Shown here one piece after another: positions 1 through 9,079 of a stretch of 64,000 bases of DNA. This DNA comes from Heloderma charlesbogerti (lineage: Eukaryota > Chordata > Lepidosauria > Squamata > Helodermatidae), in contig JANEZZ010000737.1 of the NCBI GenBank assembly GCA_026122225.1, forward strand, positions 496,001-560,000, given 5' to 3'. The notes beneath the pieces were generated by a model, which did no database searches, was not told the DNA's origin, and was given only the letters and a program-made list of their open reading frames with translations. Positions within the stretch are counted from its first letter, which is position 1. Each line of letters opens with the position of its first letter. The position numbers and the translations under genes were made by a program.

Positions 1-228
1 AGGCATCAACATGGGCGTGGGACTGCACTATTAGCTGTCAGTCAGAATTCCTCAGTTCAAGTTGCAGCTCTGCTATGAACTCATTAGGTGGCCTTAGGCA
101 AGGCGGTTTCTCTCTGCCCCATCTCTCTCCCACTACACCAGCAATATGAAGAAAATAATACCAACAAATGTGATTGTTATAAGGGTACTGAGATAATGCA
201 TGTGAACTGTTTTGAACACTCTAAGGCA

Positions 229-340
229 GAACCCCCCAACCTGATGCCCTCCAGATGTTTTGGACATCAACTCTGATCAACTCCAGCCAGCATGGCCAAT
301 GGTCAGGTATGCTGGAAGATGTAGCTGAAAACAAGCACCA
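229..340. repeat. Degenerate foldback MITE (CCAGATGTTTTGGAC family)
   Basis: It carries the start motif CCTCCAGATGTTTTGGAC and the internal CCAGCCAGCATGGCCAATGG also found near 7085, 17165, 23185 and 32390. The right arm is decayed. It is a non-coding, short DNA-transposon-like element; the superfamily was not determined. Confidence 0.5.
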
Positions 341-361
341 TGTTGGGGAAGGTCAGTCTTA

Positions 362-672
362 AGATCATAAGAAGAGCCATGATGAATCAAACCAAAGGCC
401 CATCTAGTCCAATTCTGTTCACACAATGGCCAACCAGTTGCCTGTGGGAAGCCCACAAGTAGGACATGAGTGCAATAGCGCTCCCATTTCTGTCCCTCAG
501 CAACTGGTGTGCAGAGACACGCTGCCTCTGATACTGGAGGTAGTATATAGCCATCATGACCAGGAGCCATTGATAGCCTTCTCCTCCAGGAATTTGTCTA
601 ATTGCCTTTTAAAGCCATCCAGATTGGTGGCCGTCATCACATCTTGTCATCACATCTTATGGCAGTGAATTC
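362..672 (+). repeat. Dispersed repeat, family R1
   Basis: The segment starts near CATAAGAAGAGCC and includes CCCATCTAGTCC and a stretch ending GCAGTGAATTCCAG. The same sequence recurs near 2366, 47655 (both +) and 45310 (minus). It is a common squamate interspersed repeat, probably a retroposon fragment, but I cannot name the parent element. The open frame across it (426-668) has no recognisable domain. Confidence 0.7.
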
Positions 673-682
673 CAGCATTTAA

Positions 683-825
683 CTATGGCATTTAACAAAT
701 CACCTGGTAGCCATGGGTGACAAGGAATTCCATACAGGTGAGTGAGTGGGTTGGCAGAGAAAGAATGGATCCTTCTTCCACCAGACCATTTGGTTTCCAG
801 GATGACCATGAAGGAAGGGAATCCT
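683..825 (+). repeat. Dispersed repeat, family R2
   Basis: The motifs CCTGGTAGCCATGGGTGA, GGAATTCCATACAGG and GTGAGTGGGTTGGCAGAG recur in the same order near 42676-42830. Here it directly follows an R1 copy and ends at the target site of the hAT-like element. Confidence 0.55.
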
Positions 826-828
826 GTT

Positions 829-1640
829 TAGGGATGGCAGAGAATTCCGCCACGGATCTCGGTGAGGCCGAATGCCAGTGCATTCGGCCCCCCGAACTCC
901 GTGGCGGAATGGCCTGCCACCCCCCCACGGATCCCCCCCCGAGACGAGACTTACCTGGGGCAGATCTTCTGGGCGGTGGCGGCTGCGGCAGCTGGTCTTC
1001 CAACTGGCTGCTGCCGCCACCATTTCCAGTCTTGTTAAAAAAAAAAAAAAAAGATGTGATAGGCTATGTAAAGATTTATGTAGCCTATCATGGCTGGGTT
1101 TAAAAAAAAAACACATGACGTGATAGGCTACGTAAATCTTTACATAGCCTATCATGGCTGGGTGGGTTTTAAAAAAAACCAAAACCATGTACGCAAATGG
1201 CGGCAGCTATGGCCGCCGCCATGTGCGTTCCTTATTTTGGGCCGTCTTAGTCTACATAAATATTTACGTAGACTAAGACGGCAAAAATAAGGGGAACACA
1301 AATAGCATCCGCTATGCTATTTGCATTCCCCTTATTTTCGCTGTCTTAGTCTACATAAATATTTACGTAGATTAAGATGGCAAAAATAAGGAATGCAAAT
1401 GGTGGCGGCCGTAGCTGCCGCCATTTGCGTACGCGTTTTTTTTTTTTTTTTTCCCCAGAGCCCTCCACAGCCAGAAATCCGGCTGTGGGTGGCTCTGGCC
1501 TGGCTGGGCCTGGCTGGCTGCTCCGCGGAGCTGCTGTGGAGCACAGCTGGCCACCGAGGATTCCGGGGGGAGGAACGGAACGCCTCCCCCACCACCATCA
1601 ACATAATCCGCGAAAGGTAAGTGATTTTCGTACATCCCTA
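829..1640 (+). mobile_element. Palindrome-rich non-autonomous hAT-like element, copy 1
   Basis: The ends are TAGGGATGG and TACATCCCTA, an inverted terminal repeat. They are flanked by 8-bp near-identical duplications, ATCCTGTT (821-828) and ATCCCGTT (1641-1648). An 8-bp target duplication is the hAT signature (family knowledge). No transposase frame is present. The left 80 bp forms a hairpin (GAATTCCGCCACGG with its complement near 895-908), the centre is a run of palindromes (1057-1434), and a GC-rich right segment precedes the end. Sibling copies lie at 21136-21680 (minus), 49145-49965 and 51468-51962. The 103-162 aa frames across it are chance frames. Confidence 0.85.
1057..1434. repeat. 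Ladder of successive palindromes inside hAT-like copy 1
   Basis: Two palindromes of the type TGATAGGCTA(C/T)GTAAA with their complements lie at 1057-1090 and 1121-1154. Two of the type GTCTTAGTCTACATAAAT lie near 1241-1282 and 1342-1382. They alternate with palindromes built on GCAAATGGCGGC or a relative (about 1191-1228, 1291-1330, 1391-1434). Each unit can fold on itself. Poly-A and poly-T runs bound the block. Confidence 0.85.
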
Positions 1641-1648
1641 ATCCCGTT

Positions 1649-2365
1649 TGACCTCAACTAGTCCACGTTCTAGACTGATTTTTTTAATTATTACTAGTGA
1701 AGACTAGCTTCCTGCATTTCCATGTTGGCTATGGAAGACTGGGCTCCTAGCAGGGTAGTAAAAAAAAAAGGGGGGGGGAAAGCAAGCTAGTGCATTTTGT
1801 AGGCTTATTTACAAGTCCTACTACAAGCCAACAAACATTTACAATGCCATAAAAATCGATTCGGTATTAAAATCTCTCAGGTCTATTTGTCAGAACTGAT
1901 GACAACAAAGTATTAGTGACCCAAGAACTGGGTCAGCTGTAACCCAAGAATCACTTGCTTTATCTGCTACTGATATCTAAGTCAGAAATTAAGGCAGTGT
2001 ATCAGATAACACACCCAAGGAAAGCAAAAGCCCCTAAATTAAACCACCTAAGTGCACAGATGCAATGTTATTAGTACCACAGAAGCGAGTTAAGAAGAGA
2101 CAGCTGAGCAACATATCTAGACAGCATCAAAACCAGGAACCATTAATAGGAGTGTGGGCAACGATTGTAGGCAGCTACAACATATAAACTAAATAAAGAT
2201 CGGATAATGGTAGATGTCGGATACACGTGGCTCTTTGCATACTTCATGTTTTAACCATCAAATAATCTGTTGGCCTAAACAAAGACCATAATGAACAGAG
2301 GTGTGCGAGGGGCAGCTGCAGAAACACCACATCTGCAAACCTAAACACCCTGCCTTGGAAGCATA
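1649..2365. other. No feature recognised
   Basis: AT-rich, apparently single-copy sequence with a short A/G homopolymer near 1759-1780. No repeat family seen elsewhere in the window and no credible coding frame. Confidence 0.5.
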
Positions 2366-2490
2366 CCTAACATAAGAACACAAGAAGCGCCCTGCTGGAT
2401 CAGACCAAGGGTCCATCTAGGCCAGCATTCTGATCAAGCAGATGCCCACAGGAATCCCCCAAGCAGAACATGACCTCTCCGGTATAGCTC
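2366..2490 (+). repeat. Dispersed repeat R1, 5' fragment
   Basis: AAGAACACAAGAAG, CCTGCTGGATCAGACCAAGG and GTCCATCTAGGCCAGCATTC match the start of the R1 copies at 362 and 47655. The copy is truncated after about 120 bp. Confidence 0.65.
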
Positions 2491-3425
2491 CCTAAAGGGG
2501 GGGGGGCTGCTCTGCAGCAGGGAGCAAATATATAACTGTGTCCCTCCACCTATTTCCCCAGGCTTGAAACTTTATGGACAGCAAAGCTATGTGCTGGTTA
2601 GGAAAGTCTGCCCCCAGTGGCTGAAGATGTTACTTCAGTCACCAACCACATGGACATATTTAATCAACATTAATTAATGTGTTTTAAAAAAACAAAATAA
2701 CCGCAAGGCGCAGCCCTCTAGGGTTGCCTTTAGTACGCATGACAAACCTCTGGTGCTTAGGTTTCATGGTCTTTGTGTTACGGTGCTGACGGACAGACAC
2801 ACATCCTCTTTCATTATTATATAGTGCCAGCGGTGTGCACAACATTTCACCCTTCATCACAAACCCGTGGTCTTTGCAAAGCTTTCAGCCATGGAAGTTA
2901 TATTTCCATCAAAAACTCCTGTGTGCGAAGTAGTCTATACTTCTAAGGAAATATGCTTAGAACCAGGTCTTAAGCTCGTATGGAAGACGACCACACTTGT
3001 TTTTCCCAGTCTGGGAGCACTGTTTAAAGTATGGCATTATTCTGACAATAAAATAGGCAAAAGGTGTTTTTAGTAGTTCGGAGGCAAAAGCAGAGGTTCC
3101 CATCTATTAAGTAAGCAGGAAATGTGGAACTCACCTCCCCCAATATCTTTTAGATTATAGCATACTTTTGCAGATGAACAATAAAGACAAAATGTGCTTT
3201 GGGGGTTTAAAACGGGGGGTTTGGGGGTTTTCCTAATAAAGGGGTTAGGAAATAAATAATCCTGTTGGTTTTACAATTAGTAAGCCCATGGCAATTGCAC
3301 ATGATTACAACTACCTGATGATGACTGCGGAGTTAAGACTCTACAAATGCAAACAAGTCATTTGCTGGGTCATCTTAATATATGGCCACTTCAACTAAGC
3401 CATTCTTATTGTAAAACCGTACTAT
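2491..3425. other. No feature recognised
   Basis: Mostly single-copy AT-rich DNA. A 68-codon frame at 2867-3073 has no recognisable motif and no splice context that I would defend. Confidence 0.45.
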
Positions 3426-3431
3426 AGAAGA

Positions 3432-3715
3432 GATCAGTTGCTGTTGTTGTTGTTGTTCAGTCGTTAAGTCCTGTCAGACTCTTCCTTCTGACCCCATGGA
3501 CCATAGCATGCCAGGCCTTCCTGTCCTGCGCTCTCTCCCGGAGTGTGCTCAAGTTCATATTCATTGCATCGGTGATGCTATCTAACCATCTCATCCTCTG
3601 CCGTCCCCTTCTCCTTTTGCCTTCAATCTTTCCCAGCATCGGGGTCTTTTCCAGTTTTCCAGGGAGTTTTCTCTTCGCATTAGGTGGCCAAAATATTTGA
3701 GCTTCAGCTTCAGTA
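3432..3715 (-). mobile_element. BovB (RTE) LINE 3' end, truncated
   Basis: On the minus strand the frame 3639-3457 reads MLGKIEGKRRRGRQRMRWLD and ends TGLND, the C-terminus characteristic of BovB ORF2 (family knowledge). It is followed by a short 3' tail ending in (CAA)n, seen as GTTGTTGTTG on the plus strand. Only the last 60 or so codons remain, a typical 5' truncation. Related copies are at 30962 and 59932. Confidence 0.9.
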
Positions 3716-3721
3716 TCTGAC

Positions 3722-3845
3722 TAGGGCGCAATCCTATGCACGGCTAGACAGAAAAAAGTTGTACAACTCCCAGTATTCCCCAGCCAGCATACTGGGAGCT
3801 GTAGGACTTTTTTCTGTCTAAACATGCATTGGATTGCACCCTTAA
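3722..3845. mobile_element. Harbinger-like foldback MITE, about 120 bp
   Basis: The arms GGGCGCAATCCTATGCA and TGCATTGGATTGCACCC are inverted. Inside, ACTCCCAGTATTCCCCAGC pairs with its complement. It is bounded by CTA and TTA, compatible with the 3-bp TWA target site of PIF/Harbinger elements (inference). Sibling copies are at 7961 and 58893. Confidence 0.7.
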
Positions 3846-4097
3846 GCTTGTTTCCCATCCGTTGCTGAACAGGAAATAAGAGAATAGTCTTTTTAAAAGA
3901 GCCAAGTCCAATCTTAAATTTGATCCTTCATTCACAAGGCAATGATCATATAGAACAGAAACGGCAGCTATTCTACGGTTTCAGTTCAAACTTTACAGAT
4001 CTTATGTAGATCTAAACCAATGGGGAGATTTGCTGCCCCCATCAAACATTTACTACAAGCGCTCTGCATTTCTGCATCCTAACATGTAGTTACTTAG

Positions 4098-4554
4098 GGA
4101 GAAATCCTATGGCCGCTAGTCAGCGGCTATATGGCCATAGGATACGCCGGTTTCCAGGAGCTGGTTTCCAGGAACTGACCTCGGAGCTCGGAGGTCAGTT
4201 CCTGGAGAACCGACCTTTCCCCCTGCTCCTGCGCTGCCTCGCAGGCAGCTCAGAACAGCCCCGCGCTTGGAAGAGGGGCACAGAGCGGTGAAAACAGGGA
4301 GTTCCCGGGGACGCTCCGGGGCGGGGACGAAGTCCCGGTATGACACATCCTATGTGTCGTCCAGCCTCCGCTTCCCCCGCTCCGCCTTCCCGTGGCTGTG
4401 GCTAGGCAGCCAAAATCAGCTGTCTAGCCACAAATGCAGGGCGGCTGAAATGCGGAGGGGACGATCCCCTCCACGGTTCTCCTGCCCTGCATTGTATAGG
4501 TGGTCGCCTGTGAGCTCGGAGGCAGCCGCCTATCCCAATAGGATTGCGCCCTCC
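4098..4554. mobile_element. Harbinger-like MITE, large form
   Basis: It starts GGGAGAAATCCTATGGCCGC and ends AATAGGATTGCGCCC. The GC-rich interior contains the palindromic stretch CTGACCTCGGAGCTCGGAGG. The same element is at 58235-58645, and a weaker copy is near 38897. The 76-138 aa frames across it are not genes. Confidence 0.65.
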
Positions 4555-4555
4555 G

Positions 4556-4650
4556 AGTGCAATCCTATGTGGGTCTACTCAAAAGTAAGCCTCACTGAGT
4601 TCAATGGGGTTTACTCCCAGGTAAATATGTATAGGATTGCAGCCTTAGAA
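4556..4650. mobile_element. Short foldback MITE, about 95 bp
   Basis: GTGCAATCCTATG and ATAGGATTGCAGCC form inverted ends around TCTACTCAAAAGTAAGCC, TTCAATGGGGTTTACTCCC. Related copies are near 8655, 8925, 32316, 34225, 55690 and 58795. It abuts the larger element to its left. Confidence 0.7.
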
Positions 4651-4661
4651 GCAAATCCTGT

Positions 4662-4716
4662 TGAACTCTCTCTCTCACACTAACGCACACACACTCGCAC
4701 AGAGACACACGCACAG
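4662..4716. repeat. CT/CA-rich simple sequence
   Basis: An impure run of CTCTCTCTCACAC and ACACACACTC units with no coding content. Confidence 0.7.
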
Positions 4717-4880
4717 TGCTTAATAAGCAAATGTGTTTTTGACCTCGGTTTGAAGGAACCATTCACAACCCACTTGGAGGTTAACGCTGCAACCCCATTC
4801 ACTTACGACAGCGAAAGCCCCATGGAACATAGCGGGGCTTCTTTCTGAGAAAACTTGCAGAGGAGCCAGCGACTAAAATC

Positions 4881-5516
4881 CAGGGCCGGCCCAGGACGTT
4901 TTGCTGCCTGAGGCAAAGGACAGGACGACAGTCCCTCCCATTCTATGTACAAAAGCCGACTGGATTGGCAGTCGAATCTTTCAACACTGGCAACGAAACC
5001 CAGCATCCTCCACCACACGGAAGGCAGCAAGCCAGCGTGGAGGGTGCCAGGCAGGCCGCGTGGCCCATAGCTCTCTCCTGCCTCCTCCTGCTGCTGCCCC
5101 CCAGTATATGCTGCTGAGGCAACTGCTTCACTCTGCCTGATGGTATTTAGCTATTTATTACATGTATATATTGCCCAGCAGCCAAGGCTCTCTGGGCAGT
5201 TCACAACAATTACAACCATAAAGTACAACACAATAAAACCTAATATACAACTTTAAAAGTAGCATATAAAAAAGAGTAAAACCTGACAATGGTTACAACC
5301 AAGGGAAAGCCTGGTTGGAAAGGTGCGTTTTTAGGAGGCACCTGAAAGATGCCACTTTTTCTGCCTCCCAGAGGATTTTCCAGAGGGTGGGTGCCACTAC
5401 AGAGAAGGCTCGCCATTGGGGTTCGTGATGGTGACCGTCCCTTCGCTTTGGGATAACCAGCAAGGCTCTCTTTGATGATCTTAGACTGGGTATATTTAAG
5501 GGTAGGGCCGGCCCTG
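4881..5516. mobile_element. hAT-like MITE with CAGGGCCGGCCC ends, split by an L2 fragment
   Basis: The ends CAGGGCCGGCCC and GGGCCGGCCCTG are flanked by CTAAAATC (4873-4880) and CTAAAATT (5517-5524), a 7/8 matching target duplication as expected for hAT. The body reads CTGCCTGAGGCAAAGGAC. A copy at 41088 shows what the unbroken right end looks like (CACTCTGCCTAATGCTAGGG). Here that join is interrupted by about 355 bp of LINE sequence. Confidence 0.75.
5143..5500 (-). mobile_element. L2-type LINE 3' fragment nested in the hAT-like MITE
   Basis: On the minus strand a frame reads RAFSVVAPTLWK and then ATSFRCLLK-like residues. This is the C-terminal end of L2-type ORF2, as in the better copies at 29292 and 37905. 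It is followed by an untranslated tail ending in a TAATAAATA-type repeat. It sits between the two halves of the GGCCGGCCC element and so arrived later. Confidence 0.65.
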
Positions 5517-5673
5517 CTAAAATTAATGGATTAAAAAAAAACACAATTTCTTGATAAACGTGTTTTAAGGCGTGCCCTGCTCATTTCAGCGCGTGCAGCT
5601 CGATCCTAGATCCCAAGGATGCCCAAGGATGAACCCACCCAGAGAGCTTCGGCTATTGGGCGGTATAGAAATT

Positions 5674-5706
5674 AGAAAGAGAAGAAAGAAAGAAAGAAAG
5701 AAAGAG
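5674..5706 (+). repeat. (GAAA)n microsatellite
   Basis: About seven AGAA/GAAA units. Confidence 0.9.
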
Positions 5707-5739
5707 GTGAACAAGAAGGAGGGCTGCTCCCAAGGAAGC

Positions 5740-6850
5740 GGGCGTGGAAGGTGCTGATCTCCATGGCGCCGATGGAGTTTTTAGCCCCGGCACGGAGGGG
5801 TGGGCGCGAATTTAGGGCGGGGGGGGGGACGACGACTGGGTGGAAGATCGCACGCGCACCCGTCCCGCGCGCAGGAGTCCCACCCGGACCGTCCCGCGTG
5901 CTTCCCCTGAAGGGGGGAGCGCAACATCCACCAAGAGCAGGGGGCCACCTGTTGCCACGGGACCGCCGCGCAGGGCTTGCTGCCCTTAAGCACGCGCCCG
6001 TTCCTCGGCCCCCCTCCGCTCGCCCACCTGTGCCTGGCTGCGCGGCATCCTCGGCGCCGCCGAGAAGCCGCTCCTCCCCCCGGGGCGCAGCGGCCGCCAG
6101 CCGCTCCTCTCAGCTTCCCTTCCGCGCGGTGAGATCGCGAGCGAGGCTCACCTCGCGCGGTGCAGGCACGCAGCGGGGGCTGCCCGCGGCGCTCCCCGCC
6201 GCCGCGGAGAGCGGCCCGGGCGTGGTCTGGGGCTTGCTGCTGTGGCCGGTCCCTCTTGGGCAGCCCGGGCCATCCAGCGGCGACTCCAAGACACGTTCTC
6301 TCTACGAGAGAGAGAGAGAGCGAGCCGAGGGAGAGAAGGGAGGCGCCGGAGCCTGGCCGCTAGACCGGAGGATCGGGTTGCTCCCGACTAGGCGGCCTTC
6401 CGGGTTCCCCCCCGCTCGGGTCTGGACCCTCCCGCAGCCCGGCAGCCGATGGTTTACCCTGGGGGTTGCGGAAGGTTGCGAGCCCGTCCCTTCTTTCCAG
6501 GAATCCCAGACGAGGACACGGCTGCCTTTCCACGCCCGCTTGCCCGCCCCTCGACAGCAAGCATGCAACAGATTGCCCCCCCCACACAAAACAGCCGCCC
6601 CCTCGTGCTTCCCTCGTGGCCTGCGCAGCAGCCACCTGGCGCTGGGAGACCCGAGCAAGAGGCTTTGCGTTACCAGCAGCTCCAGCTCCAGCTCCTCCCG
6701 GCTTGGCTTTTCTGTTCTTTCCCCGGCACGAACGGCGGGTGCTGCTTCCTGCGGCCCCAGCTGGGGATGCCTTCCTGCCCTCGACAGTGCCTCGGTTGTA
6801 TCCAGGATCCCAATGGTGCCTTCAGAACACAAATCAGGGGAAAGTAAGGC
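5740..6850. promoter_or_regulatory. CpG-rich island, candidate promoter or first exon
   Basis: CpG density is far above the rest of the window. For example, 6001-6060 holds eight CpGs and 5821-5880 about nine, while most of the window is CpG-poor. Long frames are open on both strands (5751-6893 plus, 6832-6302 minus), as expected when stop codons are scarce in GC-rich DNA. None resembles a known protein. Donor-like sequences face in opposite directions 20 bp apart: GCG|GTGAGA on plus at 6129 and GAG|GTGAGCC on minus at 6151. A short (GA)n lies at 6307-6321. I infer a possible promoter; direction, gene and transcription are unknown. A GC-rich repeat is the alternative, but I saw no other copy. 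Confidence 0.55.
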
Positions 6851-6939
6851 CTGTGCCTTGAAATCCTCTGCATGCTTTCTGTTTATTTACTGATACCTCG
6901 CTCTTCCTCGAAGAAGCTCAGGAAGGCGAGCATGGTCCA

Positions 6940-7078
6940 TGTTCTCTTCCTCCTCCACCCCATCCCTGGTTATCCTCATGTCAACCCTGCGAGGTAGGCT
7001 AGGCTGAGGGATGACAAGCCTCATGACCAAGCAGGATTTGAACCCTGGCCTTCCTGGTCCTAGTCTGAGTTCTCCTCG
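6940..7078 (-). mobile_element. Degraded tRNA-derived SINE
   Basis: The plus strand reads TATCCTCATGTCAACCCTGC, GAGGTAGGCTAGGCTGAG and GGATTTGAACCCTGGCC. This is the complement of the middle and B-box region (GGTTCAAATCC) of the tRNA-related SINEs seen intact at 22149 and 62895. Both ends are lost. Confidence 0.6.
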
Positions 7079-7084
7079 AGCTTC

Positions 7085-7222
7085 CTATCCCAGCCTGGTG
7101 CCCTCCAGATGTTTTGTGCGGCATCTCTCATCATCACTGACCATTGGCCATGCTGGCTGGGGCTGATGGGACTTGTAGTCCAAAAACATCTGGAGGGCAC
7201 CAGTTTGGGGAAGGTTGGCCTG
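7085..7222. mobile_element. Foldback MITE (CTGGTGCCCTCCAGATG family)
   Basis: The inverted arms are GGTGCCCTCCAGATGTTTTG and CAAAAACATCTGGAGGGCACC. The interior ATTGGCCATGCTGGCTGG completes the fold. It is the best-preserved copy of the family in the window. Confidence 0.8.
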
Positions 7223-7225
7223 GGC

Positions 7226-7955
7226 AACAGAGAAAGTACATTATAGACTTTTCATATGCAGGATTTTATCTAAAATTTGATTCATGCTTCGGGTTGGCAT
7301 ATGCAGGTCATTGGTTATGGTAAGAATATTTCCATTCAGATTGCCTGTACATTATTTGGTTTTTGGCCAAGTTATTTATGACAATTAATATGGCATGCCT
7401 TTACACTCTTTATATACCTCAGAGATAGGAGGGAATGGTGTTTTCCCCTTCTCCTCCAGTTGTAGCCAGTAACTGACCGAAGTAGATGAAACAGACAAGC
7501 TATACGAGAGTGATTTTCTGGTAAACATATCTTTATCAGTTTAAATTTGTGTGTTTAATTTCCTGAAAGCGGCAAAGGGTGTCTGCAACCTGCTATCTTT
7601 GTCTTTGTTTTTTTTCTTGGAGGTCTGATCTTGCAAATTAACTTAACAAGTGTTTTGGGGTTATAGTTATGGTAACACTTTTTATCCCACTGGCGAAGAC
7701 CCTTGGGATTGAAACGTGTCTGGGACAGATTGATGTGTATTAGCATAACCTACTCTATGATCATTACAACTCAGGAGTGTTAATATGCTTTTGGACTGTT
7801 GCTTTTTCATTCTGGTACAATTTTATATGGTTTGTTGTATAATTAAATTTTTATAACTACTTTTTACACTTGGTATTTCAGATTTGTTATTTTATCTAAT
7901 TTTATTAAAATTTATTTAATGGTAGCTCCATCCTAATCTTTCACTTCACAAGTTC
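7226..7955. other. No feature recognised
   Basis: AT-rich apparently single-copy sequence. A poly-T run near 7608 and a 63-codon minus frame have no support as a gene. Confidence 0.45.
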
Positions 7956-7960
7956 TCTTA

Positions 7961-8107
7961 GGCCACAATCCTATGCATGCTTAGACAGAAAGACATCCTA
8001 CAACTTCCAGCATTCCCCAGCCAGTCATTTTGGCCATGCTGGCTGGGGAATGCTGGAAGTTGTAGGACTTGTTTTTTTCTGTCTAAACATGCACAGGATT
8101 GCACCCT
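7961..8107. mobile_element. Harbinger-like foldback MITE with TTA target sites
   Basis: The arms begin GGCCACAATCCTATGCATGC and end GCACAGGATTGCACCC, with TTA directly outside each. The centre pairs ACTTCCAGCATTCCCCAGCC with GGCTGGGGAATGCTGGAAGT. The two overlapping 73-74 aa frames on opposite strands are a by-product of this symmetry. Confidence 0.8.
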
Positions 8108-8650
8108 TAAACCTATTTTGCTTTTTGTTTCTGAAACCACCATCTGCCCTTCTAGTCCCACTTTAACTGGAGCTGTCACTAGGCAGACAGCTGGGAGGTA
8201 ATTTTAATCAGGAAAATATACACCCACCCTTGGTGCTATAGTCCTGGTGCTATTTCCTCTCTCCCTTCCACACCAATTGTTGCTTTTCACATTTAGAAAA
8301 AGATCCAGTTCACAGATCTTTCATATCATGTGTCATTTGGCCTTTATGAAAAGGAAATTCTATCCATGCAATATTCCTCTGTGTGTGTGTGTGTGTGATG
8401 CAGTCATTACGTTACATCTGCACTGGCTTATTTTTTGTATGGTTTAGTTTATTATTTATTGCTAAAGCTTGTGCAGCAATCAACGAATTCCACATTTGTT
8501 TCAGCTCTTCCAAAAGTTCTCTGGATCCTGTAGGACTTTGACAAACTTTGGACCTCAGTTCTAAATGCATTGCTGGATGACCAGATGCAAAAATCATCAC
8601 AAGGTTAAGCATTTAGTATATTCTGGCTCTCCAACATCAGCATCATAACA
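8108..8650. other. No gene; short (GT)n at 8381-8397
   Basis: Apparently single-copy sequence containing one GT microsatellite. Nothing else was recognised. Confidence 0.5.
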
Positions 8651-8654
8651 AGCC

Positions 8655-9025
8655 TACAGGCCAGTCTTATGTATGTTTACTTAGAAGTAAGTCCAGTATG
8701 TTCAGTGCAGGTTATTCCCTGATAAATGTGTTAAGATTGCAGCCTAAGATGCTTTTTCCCTTTCAAAACCTAAAGAAAATTAAGTTTGGACAGTACACCT
8801 TTGTCACCAAGGGTAGAATCCAACATAAATCCTACTTAGAGTAGGCCCACTGACATGAAGTTCCATTCATTTCAATGGGTCTACTCCAAGCAGGACTTAT
8901 GTTGGATTTTGTCTCAAGAGTGTCAGCCTGAGCCTTTACCTGCTTACTTGGAAGGTAAGTTCCTCTGAGTTCCATGGAGCTTACTCCTGTGTAAATGTGC
9001 ATGGGATTGCAGCCTAAGACTGCAA
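8655..9025. mobile_element. Cluster of short foldback MITEs
   Basis: Three elements lie in tandem. At about 8655-8745 there is an ATTGCAGCCTAAG-ending copy. At 8815-8920 there is a foldback with ATCCAACATAAATCC paired to GGACTTATGTTGGATTT around TTCAATGGGTCTACTCC. At 8925-9025 there is a copy ending GGGATTGCAGCC. They have no coding content. Confidence 0.6.
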
Positions 9026-9079
9026 TCCTATGCGCATCCTTTGGAAACAGGAAAGTAAATCCACATGGAACTCAGTGAG

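Noticed and set aside
700..1188. 162 aa minus-strand frame over the first palindromic element
   Set aside because: It crosses the element boundary and poly-A tracts and only restates the repeat in translation.
1057..1434. CRISPR array
   Set aside because: The repeated words are palindromes of a eukaryotic mobile element with no uniform unique spacers, in a vertebrate genome.
5751..6893. 380-codon open frame as a protein-coding gene
   Set aside because: The frame lies in CpG-rich DNA where stops are rare; it has no recognisable domain, and other strands and frames are also open. Treated as a CpG island.
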